The notes beneath the pieces are model-generated. The model had not been told where the DNA came from. It saw nothing but the letters and a program-made list of their open reading frames with translations, and made no database searches. 64,000 nucleotides of DNA from an uncultured Muribaculaceae bacterium (lineage in GTDB: Bacteria; Bacteroidota; Bacteroidia; Bacteroidales; Muribaculaceae), in assembly GCA_910588035.1 (NCBI GenBank), contig CAJUPY010000008.1, positions 1-64,000 of the forward strand, read 5' to 3'. Every line of letters starts with the position of its first letter. The first letter of the stretch is position 1. Below, one piece after another: positions 25,096 to 33,753 of this stretch. Position numbers and translations under genes: made by a program.

Positions 25096-26958
25096 TCAAG
25101 AATCGAGTTCCGACAATTCGAGCCACCTTAGCTCTTTCTCATCAATAAGATTCTTGACATCTTCATAGCGACGTGCCGCTTCCGCAAAATTATCGATTTG
25201 AGTCCCCGAATTGAATGCGGTCTCGAGTTCGGCCTTTTCGGCGTTCAGCGACTCGAGTTCGGCATTGAGACTTTCAAGTTCTTTCTTCTCTTTGAATGAA
25301 AGGCGTGGTTTGCGTTCGGCCTGCTGTTTTTCTCGTGATGTCTTTGCCGGTTGGTCGGCTGTTTTCTGAGATGTGTTTTCGTTCAGCCACTGGCGGTATT
25401 CGGTGTATGTGCCGGGGAAATCTTTGACGACACCGTCGCCCTCGAACACAAACAGATGTTCGGCTATCGAGTCGAGGAAAAATCTGTCGTGGCTGACAAC
25501 GATGACACAACCTTTGAATTCTGCAAGATATTCTTCGAGAATACCCAAAGTCACAATGTCGAGATCGTTGGTCGGCTCGTCAAGAATCAGGAAGTTGGGA
25601 GATCTCATCAACACCGAAGCGAGGTGTAGCCGCGACCGTTCTCCTCCGCTCAAAGTGTGGATATATTTCTGTTGGTCTGCCGGAGTGAATAGAAAACGTT
25701 GCAAGAACTGCATCGGTGCGATGTGTTGACCTTCGTTGTAGACTATATCTTCGGCAAGTTCTGTTATGGCGTCAACAACTTTTTTGTTTTCGTCAAACGA
25801 GATTCCGTCCTGGCTGTAATAACCGAACCTGACTGTCTCTCCGACTTCCCATTTGCCTGAATCAGGAGCTACAAGTCCCTGCAGCATTTTGATGAACGTC
25901 GATTTACCGACACCGTTCTCACCGATTATGCCGACTTTGTCATAGCGGGCGAATATGTAGTTGAAGTCATCGAGAATGATTTTTGAGCCGAAACGTTTCG
26001 ATATGTGTTCCGCCTCGAAGATTTTTGATCCTATGTAGCTCGATTTGACGTCAAGAACTATGTTCTTTTCCTGAAGATTTATTCTCGAACGGTCTTTCAG
26101 GTCATAGAACGAGTCTATTCTGAATTTCGCTTTGCCTGCACGCGCCTGTGGCTGACGGTTCATCCAGTCTTGTTCCTTGCGCAGGGTGTTCTTGACCTTG
26201 GCAAGTTCGGCACTCATCGCCTCGATGCGTTCAGCGCGCCGACGCAGGTAGTTGTCGTAGTTGCCTTCGTAGACATAGATTGATTCTTTGTCGATCTCAA
26301 CGATCTTGTTGCACACCCGGTCGAGAAAATAGCGGTCGTGGGTAACCATCAGCAGTGTCGCACGCGATCGGGCGAGATAGTTTTCAAGCCATTCTACAGT
26401 CGTGATGTCGAGGTGGTTGGTCGGCTCGTCGAGAATCAGGAAATCGGGATTGTCGAGAAGCACTCTTGCCATGGCGAGACGTTTGCGTTGTCCCCCCGAC
26501 AGCGTACCTACCTTTTGTGTCAGATCTGTGATTTTCAGTTGTGACAGAAGCTGTTTCATGCGGTCCTCATAGTCCCAGGCATTTGCCGCATCCATTTTGG
26601 TGATGCACGTTGCTATTTCTGCTGCGTCTCCCGAAATCAACGCGGTCTCATAGCCGGTGATCGCTTCAGTGGCTGCGGTGTGGTTGGCAAAAGCCGACTC
26701 GATGACTGTCAGGTCATTGTCGAGCGACGGAGTCTGCTCAAGATAGCCTACACGAAGATCATTCCTGAAGACAATTTCTCCGGAGTCTGCCGATATCACT
26801 CCGGCGATACATTTAAGCAGAGTTGTTTTGCCTGTGCCGTTCTTTGCTATAAGCCCGATTTTGTCTCCTTCGTTTATCCCGAGTGTGACGTCGCTGAAAA
26901 GAGTTCGGTCTCCGATGCTTTTCGTAAGTCGGTTTATCTGTAGGTATGGTGTTGCCAT
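25096..26958 (-). CDS. ABC-F family ATPase (Uup-like)
   Basis: Soluble ABC-F protein of 620 residues with two nucleotide-binding domains and no membrane segments; relatives act on the ribosome or in DNA-related processes (Uup). The first site is LIAKNGTGKTTLL with signature LSGGQRKRLAMARVLL and Walker B FLILDEPTNHLD; the second is GIIGENGVGKSTFI, LSGGERSRLHLASVLM and FLILDEPTNDLD. The first Gly of the first Walker A is Ala, seen in other Bacteroidetes proteins of this type. A charged linker lies near 240-300 and a C-terminal coiled coil (about 535-610) with SLNAELESLNAEKAELE supports a Uup-type assignment. The MerR gene is 7 bases upstream. Confidence 0.88.
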   Translation of the reverse strand: MATPYLQINRLTKSIGDRTLFSDVTLGINEGDKIGLIAKNGTGKTTLLKCIAGVISADSGEIVFRNDLRVGYLEQTPSLDNDLTVIESAFANHTAATEAITGYETALISGDAAEIATCITKMDAANAWDYEDRMKQLLSQLKITDLTQKVGTLSGGQRKRLAMARVLLDNPDFLILDEPTNHLDITTVEWLENYLARSRATLLMVTHDRYFLDRVCNKIVEIDKESIYVYEGNYDNYLRRRAERIEAMSAELAKVKNTLRKEQDWMNRQPQARAGKAKFRIDSFYDLKDRSRINLQEKNIVLDVKSSYIGSKIFEAEHISKRFGSKIILDDFNYIFARYDKVGIIGENGVGKSTFIKMLQGLVAPDSGKWEVGETVRFGYYSQDGISFDENKKVVDAITELAEDIVYNEGQHIAPMQFLQRFLFTPADQQKYIHTLSGGERSRLHLASVLMRSPNFLILDEPTNDLDIVTLGILEEYLAEFKGCVIVVSHDRFFLDSIAEHLFVFEGDGVVKDFPGTYTEYRQWLNENTSQKTADQPAKTSREKQQAERKPRLSFKEKKELESLNAELESLNAEKAELETAFNSGTQIDNFAEAARRYEDVKNLIDEKELRWLELSELDS

Positions 26959-26965
26959 TGTGGGG

Positions 26966-27310
26966 TCAGCGTTTGAGTTGGTTAATTGAATTGATCATTC
27001 CGTTCAATTGGTCGCGTATCGATTTCAGACGTTCGATCACTTCAAAACGTTTCTCGACACCTTGCCTGTTGCTTCTCAATTCGGCAAGGGCAGCTTCAAT
27101 TTTCAAGCCGCGCTCTTTTACAAGATAATGAATCATTTTCAAGATCTCGATGTCGCGTGGAGAGTAATACCGGTTTCCTTTTGAATCTCTGTAGGGTTTT
27201 AGCATCGTGAATTCCTTTTCCCAGAACCTCAGCGTTGACTGGGGTATGTTCAGAAGTTCGGCGACTTCGCTGATGCGGTAATATTTTTTGTCAAGCGGAT
27301 CTCGTTTCAT
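26966..27310 (-). CDS. MerR-family transcriptional regulator
   Basis: 114-residue DNA-binding protein. The winged helix-turn-helix reads YYRISEVAELLNIPQSTLRFWEKEF (about 10-34) with the wing GNRYYSPRDIEILKMIHYLV. The C-terminal 35 residues form a helix suited to dimerisation, and there is no effector-binding domain or conserved Cys, so it is a minimal MerR protein. It lies in the order M23 peptidase, MerR, ABC-F with gaps of 23 and 7 bases. This M23-MerR pair divergent from alaS recurs in Bacteroidales, which suggests a role linked to the cell wall, though its targets are unknown. Confidence 0.85.
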   Translation of the reverse strand: MKRDPLDKKYYRISEVAELLNIPQSTLRFWEKEFTMLKPYRDSKGNRYYSPRDIEILKMIHYLVKERGLKIEAALAELRSNRQGVEKRFEVIERLKSIRDQLNGMINSINQLKR

Positions 27311-27333
27311 CGTGCATTGTTCAATTCAGACAA

Positions 27334-28296
27334 TCAGTCCATGACATGAGAGGCTGCCTCGGCCGCGTTGATCATCTCGGCATACTGCTCGGGTGTCAGG
27401 TCCTGGAAATAATAATTGACAGGGTTTTGAGGTGTTCCATTGTGGAGAACCTCATAGTGTAGGTGTGGTCCGGTCGATTTGCCGGTATTGCCGACGTGTC
27501 CGATCAGGTCACCCCGCGAGACCTTTTGTCCGGCCTTGACCTTGATCTCGCTTAAATGGGCATAGCGTGTGACATAGCCATATCCGTGGTCAATCTCGAT
27601 CAGATTGCCGTAGGCACCTCCCCAACCGGCCGATTTGACCACACCGTCGCCGGTGACATAGACTTTGGTGCCGATGTTTGAGGCAAAATCCATGCCTGCA
27701 TGAAATTTGGTGGTTCCGTAAACCGGATCCACCCGATATCCGTAGCCCGATGCCATCTGTTTCAGGTCAAGGTCTGAGACAGGCTGCACCGACGGAATGT
27801 GGGCTATTCTGTCTTTTTGTTGTGAGGCCATTTCGCGCAGATCGTTGAATGATCTGATCTGGGCATAGAGCATGCGGTCGAGAAGGTCCATTTTGTCGTT
27901 GACACTCTCCACAAGTTCGGCGTCGTTCATCGATTTATAGGTCTCGGCATTTTCGTGTCCCGCCAGACGGCGTGTCATGCTGATAGGTTCGGCCTGCAGC
28001 ATGACACGGTAGAAGTTGTTGTCTCGTTCTGCTATTCTGTCGAGGACAACAATAGCCTCGTTGAGGCGTGTGTCGAGTTTCTCGACCTCGGTTTTCAGAC
28101 GTGAGTTTTCCTCGCGCAACATTCTCTCTTTTGGAAAATCGATGAGATAATACATGGCTGTGCCGATTATGACAGCGATGCAGACTCCTTCGAAAATGTT
28201 CTTGACAATAGTCCACAAACGGTTCAGACGCGACGGGTAGACACGTTCATAGGTGTCGGTCAACTGATTGTAGCGATAGAAAACCTTGCGGCTCAT
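27334..28296 (-). CDS. M23-family peptidoglycan endopeptidase, membrane anchored
   Basis: 320-residue zinc metallopeptidase of the LytM/M23 type. An N-terminal cytoplasmic stub is followed by a transmembrane helix (about 33-50), a coiled-coil region (about 55-100, REENSRLKTEVEKLDTRL) and the C-terminal peptidase. Zinc ligands are seen in KFHAGMDF (H, D) and GPHLHYEVL (HxH); YVTRYAHLSEI and GHVGNTGKSTGPHLHYE complete the active site. Both motifs are intact, so it should be catalytic, unlike degenerate EnvC-type activators. It probably cleaves peptide cross-links at the cell surface side of the inner membrane. It shares a short divergent promoter region with alaS. Confidence 0.9.
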   Translation of the reverse strand: MSRKVFYRYNQLTDTYERVYPSRLNRLWTIVKNIFEGVCIAVIIGTAMYYLIDFPKERMLREENSRLKTEVEKLDTRLNEAIVVLDRIAERDNNFYRVMLQAEPISMTRRLAGHENAETYKSMNDAELVESVNDKMDLLDRMLYAQIRSFNDLREMASQQKDRIAHIPSVQPVSDLDLKQMASGYGYRVDPVYGTTKFHAGMDFASNIGTKVYVTGDGVVKSAGWGGAYGNLIEIDHGYGYVTRYAHLSEIKVKAGQKVSRGDLIGHVGNTGKSTGPHLHYEVLHNGTPQNPVNYYFQDLTPEQYAEMINAAEAASHVMD

Positions 28297-28336
28297 GGTT
28301 TATGGGATTGTTGTATGGAGGTTTTGTCGGTTTATC

Positions 28337-28367
28337 TTGCAAAAATACTGAAAAATAAGTAATTTTG
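28337..28367. promoter_or_regulatory. Overlapping divergent promoters for alaS and the M23 operon
   Basis: Plus strand: TTG (28337-28339), 20 bases, TAATTTTG (28360-28367) for alaS. Minus strand: TATTTTTG (28340-28347) fits the -7 consensus for the M23 operon. The two promoters overlap, so polymerases would compete. Confidence 0.6.
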
Positions 28368-28441
28368 CAGACTATTTTTGAGAAAGATTCAAAACGACAA
28401 ACGAGAAAATAAAACAACAATATAGCTATATCCCTTATAAC

Positions 28442-31060
28442 ATGTTAACAGCAAAGGAAATAAGAGAGTCATACAAGAAATTTTTCGAAAGCAAGGGACA
28501 TCACATCGTTCCGTCGGCTCCGATGGTGATCAAAGATGACCCGACTCTCATGTTCACAAATGCCGGTATGAATCAGTTCAAGGATATCATCCTCGGCAAT
28601 ACAACAGCGAAATATACCCGTGTGGCCGACTCACAGAAGTGTCTCCGTGTCAGCGGTAAACATAATGACCTCGAGGAGGTCGGACACGACACCTACCACC
28701 ACACAATGTTCGAGATGCTCGGCAACTGGTCTTTCGGCGACTATTTCAAAAAAGAGGCGATTGACTGGGCATGGGAATATCTTGTCGAGGTTTTGAAACT
28801 CGATCAGTCGCGTCTCTATGCAACTGTCTTCGAGGGTTCTCCAGAAGAAGGCCTCGCGCGTGACGATGAGGCTGCCGCAATCTGGGAGACACATTTGCCT
28901 GCCGACCATATCATAAACGGAAACAAACACGATAACTTCTGGGAAATGGGTGAGACCGGTCCGTGTGGTCCATGTTCCGAGATTCACATAGACCTACGTT
29001 CCGATGACGAACGGAAAGAGGTCAGCGGTGCTTCGCTCGTGAACCACGATCACCCTCAGGTGATCGAGATATGGAACCTTGTGTTCATGCAATATCAGCG
29101 CATGGCCGACGGTTCTCTGCAGCCTTTGCCCGCAAAGGTCATTGACACTGGCATGGGTTTTGAGCGTCTCTGTATGGCCCTTCAGGGAAAGCAGTCAAAT
29201 TACGACACCGACGTATTCACTCCTCTGATCGATAAGATTGCGGCTCTTTCGGGTAAGAAATATGGTGAGAACCAAGATGTTGACGTAGCCATGAGGGTGA
29301 TCGCCGATCATGTCAGAACGATCGCGTTCTCGATCGCTGACTCACAGCTCCCTTCAAACGCCAAGGCCGGTTATGTCATCAGGCGCATTTTGCGCCGTGC
29401 CGTGCGCTATGCCTACACGTTCCTCGATCAGAAGAGCGCGTTCATGTATCGTCTGATCGACACTCTGATCGACAGCATGGGTGAGGCCTATCCTGAACTC
29501 AAGGTGCAACGTGAATTGATCATGAAAGTCATCAAGGAAGAGGAAGACTCTTTCTTGAGAACCCTTGAAAACGGAATAAAACTTCTCGACTCTGCCATTC
29601 AGCGTGCTAAGGCGGCAGGCAAGACCGAGATATCGGGCAAGGAAGCCTTTGAACTCTATGACACATATGGATTCCCGCTCGATTTGACTGAGTTGATTCT
29701 GAGAGAGAATAACATGACTCTCGATGAAAATGGTTTCAAAGTCGAGATGGATGCCCAGAAAGCCCGTGCCCGCAATGCTGCCGCTGTTGAGACCGGCGAC
29801 TGGGTAGTGGTGCGTGAAGGTGAGCAGGTGTTTGTCGGATATGATGAGACCGATACCAGCTCACGGATTCTGCGCTATCGCAAAGTGAAGCAGAAAAACC
29901 GCGAATTCTATCAGATTGTTCTCGATGTCACCCCGTTCTATGCCGAAATGGGTGGTCAGGTCGGTGACCGTGGAACTTTGACAGATGGAGAGGAAACCGT
30001 CGAGATCTATGACACAAAACGTGAGAACGGAATGGGTGTGCAACTGACAAAGAAACTGCCCGCAAACGTAGAGGCTGTTTTCACTGCGTCGATTGACAAG
30101 GATGCACGTCAGGCGATTTCCTGCAACCACACCGCCACACACCTGCTTCACGAAGCGTTGCGTGAGGTTCTCGGATCTCATGTCGAGCAGAAAGGTTCTT
30201 ACGTGTCGCCCGAACTGCTGCGTTTCGACTTCTCTCATTTTCAGAAACTTACGCCTGAGGAAATCAGAAAAGTCGAACATCTTGCCAACAAGAAGGTGCG
30301 TCAGGCTATCAGCCGCGACGAACGTCGATGCGTGCCTATTGCCGAGGCTCGTCAAATGGGTGCCATGGCTCTTTTCGGTGAGAAATATGGCGATGAGGTG
30401 CGTGTGATAAAATATGGTGATTCGGTGGAACTTTGTGGTGGTACCCATGTTGACAACACAGGTAACATCGGAATGATACGCATCATTTCTGAGAGCAGCA
30501 TCGCTGCCGGAATCCGTCGCATCGAGGCGATCACAGGCGAACGGGTCGAGGCAGCAATGGACGATATGGCCGACACGATCAGAGGAATCTCACATATGTT
30601 CAACAATGCTTCAGATCTGACAGCGGCTATCCGTAAATCTATCGAGGAAAATGCCGAACTTCGTGGCGAGGTAGAGGAGTTCATGAAAGAACGTATCAAA
30701 AATCAGGCGACCGAACTGCTTGCTAAAGCCGATACGGTCAATGACATCAAGGTGGTGTTCCTTACCGGAGTCAGGGTGCCTGATGTTGTCAAGGGAATTG
30801 CGTTTGCCGTCCGCCAGATGTCACCGGAATCGACCGCATTCGTCGGTGCCACTGTCGACATTGCCGGAAAACCGCTGTTGACTGTCATGCTTACTGACGA
30901 TGTGGTCAAAAAAGGCTATAACGCATCGGCTATTGTCAGGGAAGCAGCCAAAGCCATCAAGGGCGGTGGCGGTGGCCAACCCGGTTTCGCACAGGCCGGC
31001 GGTAAAGATGCCGACGGAATCTCAACCGCGGCAAACACCATGCGCGAAGCTCTGAAATAA
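28442..31060 (+). CDS. alaS: Alanyl-tRNA synthetase
   Basis: Class II synthetase of 872 residues that charges tRNA-Ala and edits mischarged Ser or Gly. The N-terminal catalytic domain opens with LTAKEIRESYKKFFESKGHHIVPSAP, and motif 2 lies in KHNDLEEVGHDTYHHTMFEMLGNWSFGDYF. The editing domain has HTATHLLHEALREVLG and ELCGGTHVDNTGNIG, giving the zinc ligands (HxxxH and CxxxH). The C-terminal DHHA1-type domain ends with IKGGGGGQPGFAQAGGKDADG. Full length. The next gene begins 13 bases downstream. Confidence 0.97.
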   Translation: MLTAKEIRESYKKFFESKGHHIVPSAPMVIKDDPTLMFTNAGMNQFKDIILGNTTAKYTRVADSQKCLRVSGKHNDLEEVGHDTYHHTMFEMLGNWSFGDYFKKEAIDWAWEYLVEVLKLDQSRLYATVFEGSPEEGLARDDEAAAIWETHLPADHIINGNKHDNFWEMGETGPCGPCSEIHIDLRSDDERKEVSGASLVNHDHPQVIEIWNLVFMQYQRMADGSLQPLPAKVIDTGMGFERLCMALQGKQSNYDTDVFTPLIDKIAALSGKKYGENQDVDVAMRVIADHVRTIAFSIADSQLPSNAKAGYVIRRILRRAVRYAYTFLDQKSAFMYRLIDTLIDSMGEAYPELKVQRELIMKVIKEEEDSFLRTLENGIKLLDSAIQRAKAAGKTEISGKEAFELYDTYGFPLDLTELILRENNMTLDENGFKVEMDAQKARARNAAAVETGDWVVVREGEQVFVGYDETDTSSRILRYRKVKQKNREFYQIVLDVTPFYAEMGGQVGDRGTLTDGEETVEIYDTKRENGMGVQLTKKLPANVEAVFTASIDKDARQAISCNHTATHLLHEALREVLGSHVEQKGSYVSPELLRFDFSHFQKLTPEEIRKVEHLANKKVRQAISRDERRCVPIAEARQMGAMALFGEKYGDEVRVIKYGDSVELCGGTHVDNTGNIGMIRIISESSIAAGIRRIEAITGERVEAAMDDMADTIRGISHMFNNASDLTAAIRKSIEENAELRGEVEEFMKERIKNQATELLAKADTVNDIKVVFLTGVRVPDVVKGIAFAVRQMSPESTAFVGATVDIAGKPLLTVMLTDDVVKKGYNASAIVREAAKAIKGGGGGQPGFAQAGGKDADGISTAANTMREALK

Positions 31061-31073
31061 AGATGAGCAGATC

Positions 31074-31640
31074 ATGACAATGCCTGCTTATCAACAACCT
31101 AAGTCGTCGGGTCAAATCGGATCCGACGACAATTTTAATGACCTGAAGCAACCAGAACAGCCTGACCGATCCTCTTCCGGCTCCAGAGGCAAAGGTCTGA
31201 TTGTGGTTTGCATTGCGCTCGCTGTCGTGCTTGGAGCCTTGGCTGTGATTTTCTTATCGGGCCCGTTGGAATCTGAGCCTGAAGCTGATGACGTTGATCA
31301 AGAACTTGTCCGACAGGTTGAACCGAAGTCACATTTGTTGAGCGATTTAGGATCTGTTGAGATGAAAGGCCGTTTTGGTGCGGTGCCGTTTGTGATGTCG
31401 ATCGACTTTGCCGAGGGTCGGGGAGAGAGAAGCTATCAGTCAAATCCCGGCATAGTTCACATGCTTGAGATCGATTCTGTAGAGCAATTGTCAGACGATG
31501 AATATCGCTTGACGGTCATTGATAAAATAGAGAACAGGGTGAAGGTCGGAGTGTTTACAGGTGTCTTTGACGGAAGCCGCTTCAAAGGAATCTACACTTC
31601 CAACAATGGGCGGACAAGGGCTTTTGAAGTAACGGAATGA
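31074..31640 (+). CDS. Single-pass membrane protein of unknown function
   Basis: 188-residue protein that I do not recognise. A polar, disordered N-terminus of about 38 residues (rich in Ser, Gly, Gln and Asp) is followed by one transmembrane helix (about 42-63, LIVVCIALAVVLGALAVIFL) and an acidic linker (SEPEADDVDQE). The C-terminal 100 residues are beta-rich, ending YRLTVIDKIENRVKVGVFTGVFDGSRFKGIYTSN, suggesting a small beta-sandwich or barrel outside the membrane. ATG codons at 31074 and 31080 are both possible. Four bases separate it from the nitroreductase gene, so the two are probably co-transcribed with alaS read-through. Confidence 0.6.
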   Translation: MTMPAYQQPKSSGQIGSDDNFNDLKQPEQPDRSSSGSRGKGLIVVCIALAVVLGALAVIFLSGPLESEPEADDVDQELVRQVEPKSHLLSDLGSVEMKGRFGAVPFVMSIDFAEGRGERSYQSNPGIVHMLEIDSVEQLSDDEYRLTVIDKIENRVKVGVFTGVFDGSRFKGIYTSNNGRTRAFEVTE

Positions 31641-31643
31641 ACA

Positions 31644-32303
31644 ATGGATCTGTCAGTTGTTGAGGCCCGCCATTCTGTCAGGGCTTACAGCCCTGATCCG
31701 CTTTCCGCTCTTGAGATCGGGGAGCTTGAGGCTTTGATTGATGAGATCAACCGTGATCAGGAGTTGTCGTTCTCTCTTGTGACTGACGAACCCGATGCGT
31801 TCGGAAAATCGATGTTGGCCCGCTATGGCCACTTTTCCGGTGTCAGAAACTATATTGTGGTTGCCGGACGTGACAAAACGGCTTGCAGACAGGGTTATAA
31901 CGGGCAGCGGATAGTTTTGAGAGCACAACAACTCGGATTGAATACCTGTTGGGTCGGTCTGAGCTACAATTCATCGAAAGTCAGGACTTGCCTGCCCGAC
32001 GGATTTAAAATCAGCGCGTTGATCGCCGTCGGCCATGGCGTGGATCAGGGACACGCTCATAAAAGTAAGGCTGCCAAAACGTTGTGCAAGAACTATGATG
32101 AGGCACCAGATTTTGTTAAACGCGGAACGCAATGGGTCATGCTGGCTCCCACCGCGTTGAATCAGCAGAAGTTCAGGCTACAGTGGCTTGGTGGCCGTCG
32201 CATGAAAATCACTCCAGGTTTCGGCTTCTATGTCAAGATCGACATGGGAATCGCCATGTGCCATTTTGAACTTGGCGCCGGTTGCCCGATCGAGTGGCAG
32301 TGA
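31644..32303 (+). CDS. Nitroreductase-family protein (TM1586-like)
   Basis: 219-residue FMN-dependent nitroreductase-fold protein. It opens with SVVEARHSVRAYSPDPLS, the FMN phosphate-binding region (RxSxRxY), and has NGQRIVLRAQQLGLNTCWVGLSYNSSKV, the second conserved segment of the putative TM nitroreductase family (compact variants where two repeats fold into one chain). The tail ends in FYVKIDMGIAMCHFELGAG, close to the family's typical MG-AMCHFE ending. It probably reduces quinones, flavins or nitro compounds using NAD(P)H in the cytoplasm; the substrate is unknown. Confidence 0.85.
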   Translation: MDLSVVEARHSVRAYSPDPLSALEIGELEALIDEINRDQELSFSLVTDEPDAFGKSMLARYGHFSGVRNYIVVAGRDKTACRQGYNGQRIVLRAQQLGLNTCWVGLSYNSSKVRTCLPDGFKISALIAVGHGVDQGHAHKSKAAKTLCKNYDEAPDFVKRGTQWVMLAPTALNQQKFRLQWLGGRRMKITPGFGFYVKIDMGIAMCHFELGAGCPIEWQ

Positions 32304-32408
32304 GAAGTCTGCGTGAGCGAAAATCTCGCGATCCAAAATTTGATACCGTTGACAGGACTCTTGATGCTGACTTCTCATATTTTGACTGAAAATGTATTGA
32401 CATTAACT

Positions 32409-32756
32409 ATGGCGATAAGCAAAAGTAAATATAAAAAGTCACTGCGAAATACACCATATGATAATCCACGTTGTAATTATGATGCAGGGCAATGTCAATC
32501 ATGTGGTGTGGGAATAGAACGGCGCAAAGGGTTCATAATTCTCAGACATGGCAAGGAAACTATGCTTTGTCAAGATTGCTTCAACAAACTAAAGAGATTT
32601 GCTGAGAGCAGGAAGGAGAATATTGACGGTGATGTTTTGACAAGATTCGCTGCCAAAATAACCGACAAGAAACCTAAACAATCAAAAAAGAAGATTATCC
32701 CCCGTAAAATTAAGCTCATTTTTACGGCCATGGAGACAAATAGACGAAAACATTAA
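32409..32756 (+). CDS. Small zinc-ribbon-like basic protein
   Basis: 115-residue, strongly basic protein of unknown function. Two Cys pairs, CQSCGVGIE and MLCQDCFNKL, are 32 residues apart and would form a treble-clef or zinc-ribbon site; a further Cys lies at CNYDAG. The N-terminus MAISKSKYKKSLRN and C-terminus (SKKKIIPRKIKLIF) are Lys-rich, suggesting nucleic-acid binding. An in-frame GTG at 32313 would add 32 hydrophobic residues of no clear use, so the ATG at 32409 is preferred. It sits in the A+T-rich segment and differs in composition from its neighbours. Confidence 0.5.
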   Translation: MAISKSKYKKSLRNTPYDNPRCNYDAGQCQSCGVGIERRKGFIILRHGKETMLCQDCFNKLKRFAESRKENIDGDVLTRFAAKITDKKPKQSKKKIIPRKIKLIFTAMETNRRKH

Positions 32757-32815
32757 ACGTTTTTTCAACTGTCTGTTTTATAATATAAAGGAATATTTTC
32801 ACGTTATCATACATT

Positions 32816-33727
32816 ATGAAAGTATTCTCAATGAAACATTTACTCAATTCCATCGGACTCACGGCGTTAGTCGTGATTGCATCTTGTTCAAATAATGGAG
32901 AACCGGAGTTTCCCGTTTTCATGCAGCCCTCAGCAATTGCCACAGCTGATGAAAATGGAAACAATCAAACATTTGAATATGATGAATATGGAAGAATTGT
33001 CGCCTGGACTCTGAAATCAAATTCAACACATGACGTTACCGCCTGCACGGCACATTATTCTTATCCAAACGACAAAACCATTCTTGTTAAGTCTGAGGAA
33101 TTTCTGAATGGACATGATAGAATCTTTGAAGAAACCATTTGGCTGATCAATGGCAGAGCGGCAAAATCAGAGGGAACTTTCACAAGTTCGGTAAACGGAC
33201 TTACCGAACTACAAAAAACATATCGCCTTGAGTTTGAATATGACTCGTCCAATCATCTGACAATCGTGAGACATGCGGAAGTAGTCGGCATTGGAGACGA
33301 TCTGAATGATGTGGTTTGGAACAAGCCTTGGATCTGGGAGAATTATTTGATTTGGGAGGATGGTAATCTCAAGGAATTTCAGGATTTTCAAGGCAATAAC
33401 ACAATCACTAAAACTACAAAATATGATTATTCGATATATGCAATCGAATATCCCGTTATAATTCCAATGGTGATTAACAATGCACATCACGCACCGCTTT
33501 TTATGCAAGGAGTATTCGGCCTTAATTCAGTTAACTTAGTCAAAACTGCAGAAATATTTGACAGCAATGACAATATGAATTTGTCACGTCAGTATACATA
33601 TGAGTTTGAGCAAACCGGAATAACCGGGTTTGCAGAAACTACATGCTGTAATGCGGTTTATTCAAAACCTGTCACATACGAAGTGACTTGGACAGAAAAA
33701 TTTAACTGTCTCTTACGCAAAGAGTAG
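32816..33727 (+). CDS. Predicted lipoprotein, DUF4595-like beta-rich
   Basis: 303-residue envelope lipoprotein. A signal peptide (MKHLLNSIGLTALVVIASC; start at 32816 or 32831) ends in the lipobox VIASC. The mature part has repeated short beta hairpins such as FEYDEYGRIVAWTLKSN, YRLEFEYDSSNHLTIV and YLIWEDGNLKEFQDFQGN, which resemble the YD-type and DUF4595 repeats of Bacteroidales surface lipoproteins. The C-terminus ends YSKPVTYEVTWTEKFN. No enzymatic motif. It lies in the A+T-rich segment upstream of the MORN/GH25 gene. Function unknown. Confidence 0.55.
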   Translation: MKVFSMKHLLNSIGLTALVVIASCSNNGEPEFPVFMQPSAIATADENGNNQTFEYDEYGRIVAWTLKSNSTHDVTACTAHYSYPNDKTILVKSEEFLNGHDRIFEETIWLINGRAAKSEGTFTSSVNGLTELQKTYRLEFEYDSSNHLTIVRHAEVVGIGDDLNDVVWNKPWIWENYLIWEDGNLKEFQDFQGNNTITKTTKYDYSIYAIEYPVIIPMVINNAHHAPLFMQGVFGLNSVNLVKTAEIFDSNDNMNLSRQYTYEFEQTGITGFAETTCCNAVYSKPVTYEVTWTEKFNCLLRKE

Positions 33728-33753
33728 GTTGAGTTTTTAATATTCTTTTGTGT

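Larger units (their letters stand above)
32304..33753. other. A+T-rich segment carrying two orphan genes
   Basis: This stretch is visibly richer in A+T than its surroundings: the sixty bases from 33361 contain 19 G/C, whereas the sixty bases from 34621 contain 30. It holds the zinc-ribbon protein and the DUF4595-like lipoprotein. An inverted repeat TGAGAAGTC/GACTTCTCA (32301-32309 and 32369-32377) sits at the left edge; no transposase or direct repeats were found. It may be a recent acquisition. Confidence 0.4.

Noticed and set aside
29861..30448. 195-codon open frame antisense to alaS
   Set aside because: It overlaps the conserved editing domain of AlaS and shows no protein family; shadow of codon bias.
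32301..32377. TGAGAAGTC/GACTTCTCA inverted repeat as the ends of a mobile element
   Set aside because: Only 9 bases with a 59-base spacer, no transposase and no target-site duplication; kept only as a weak mark of the A+T-rich segment.
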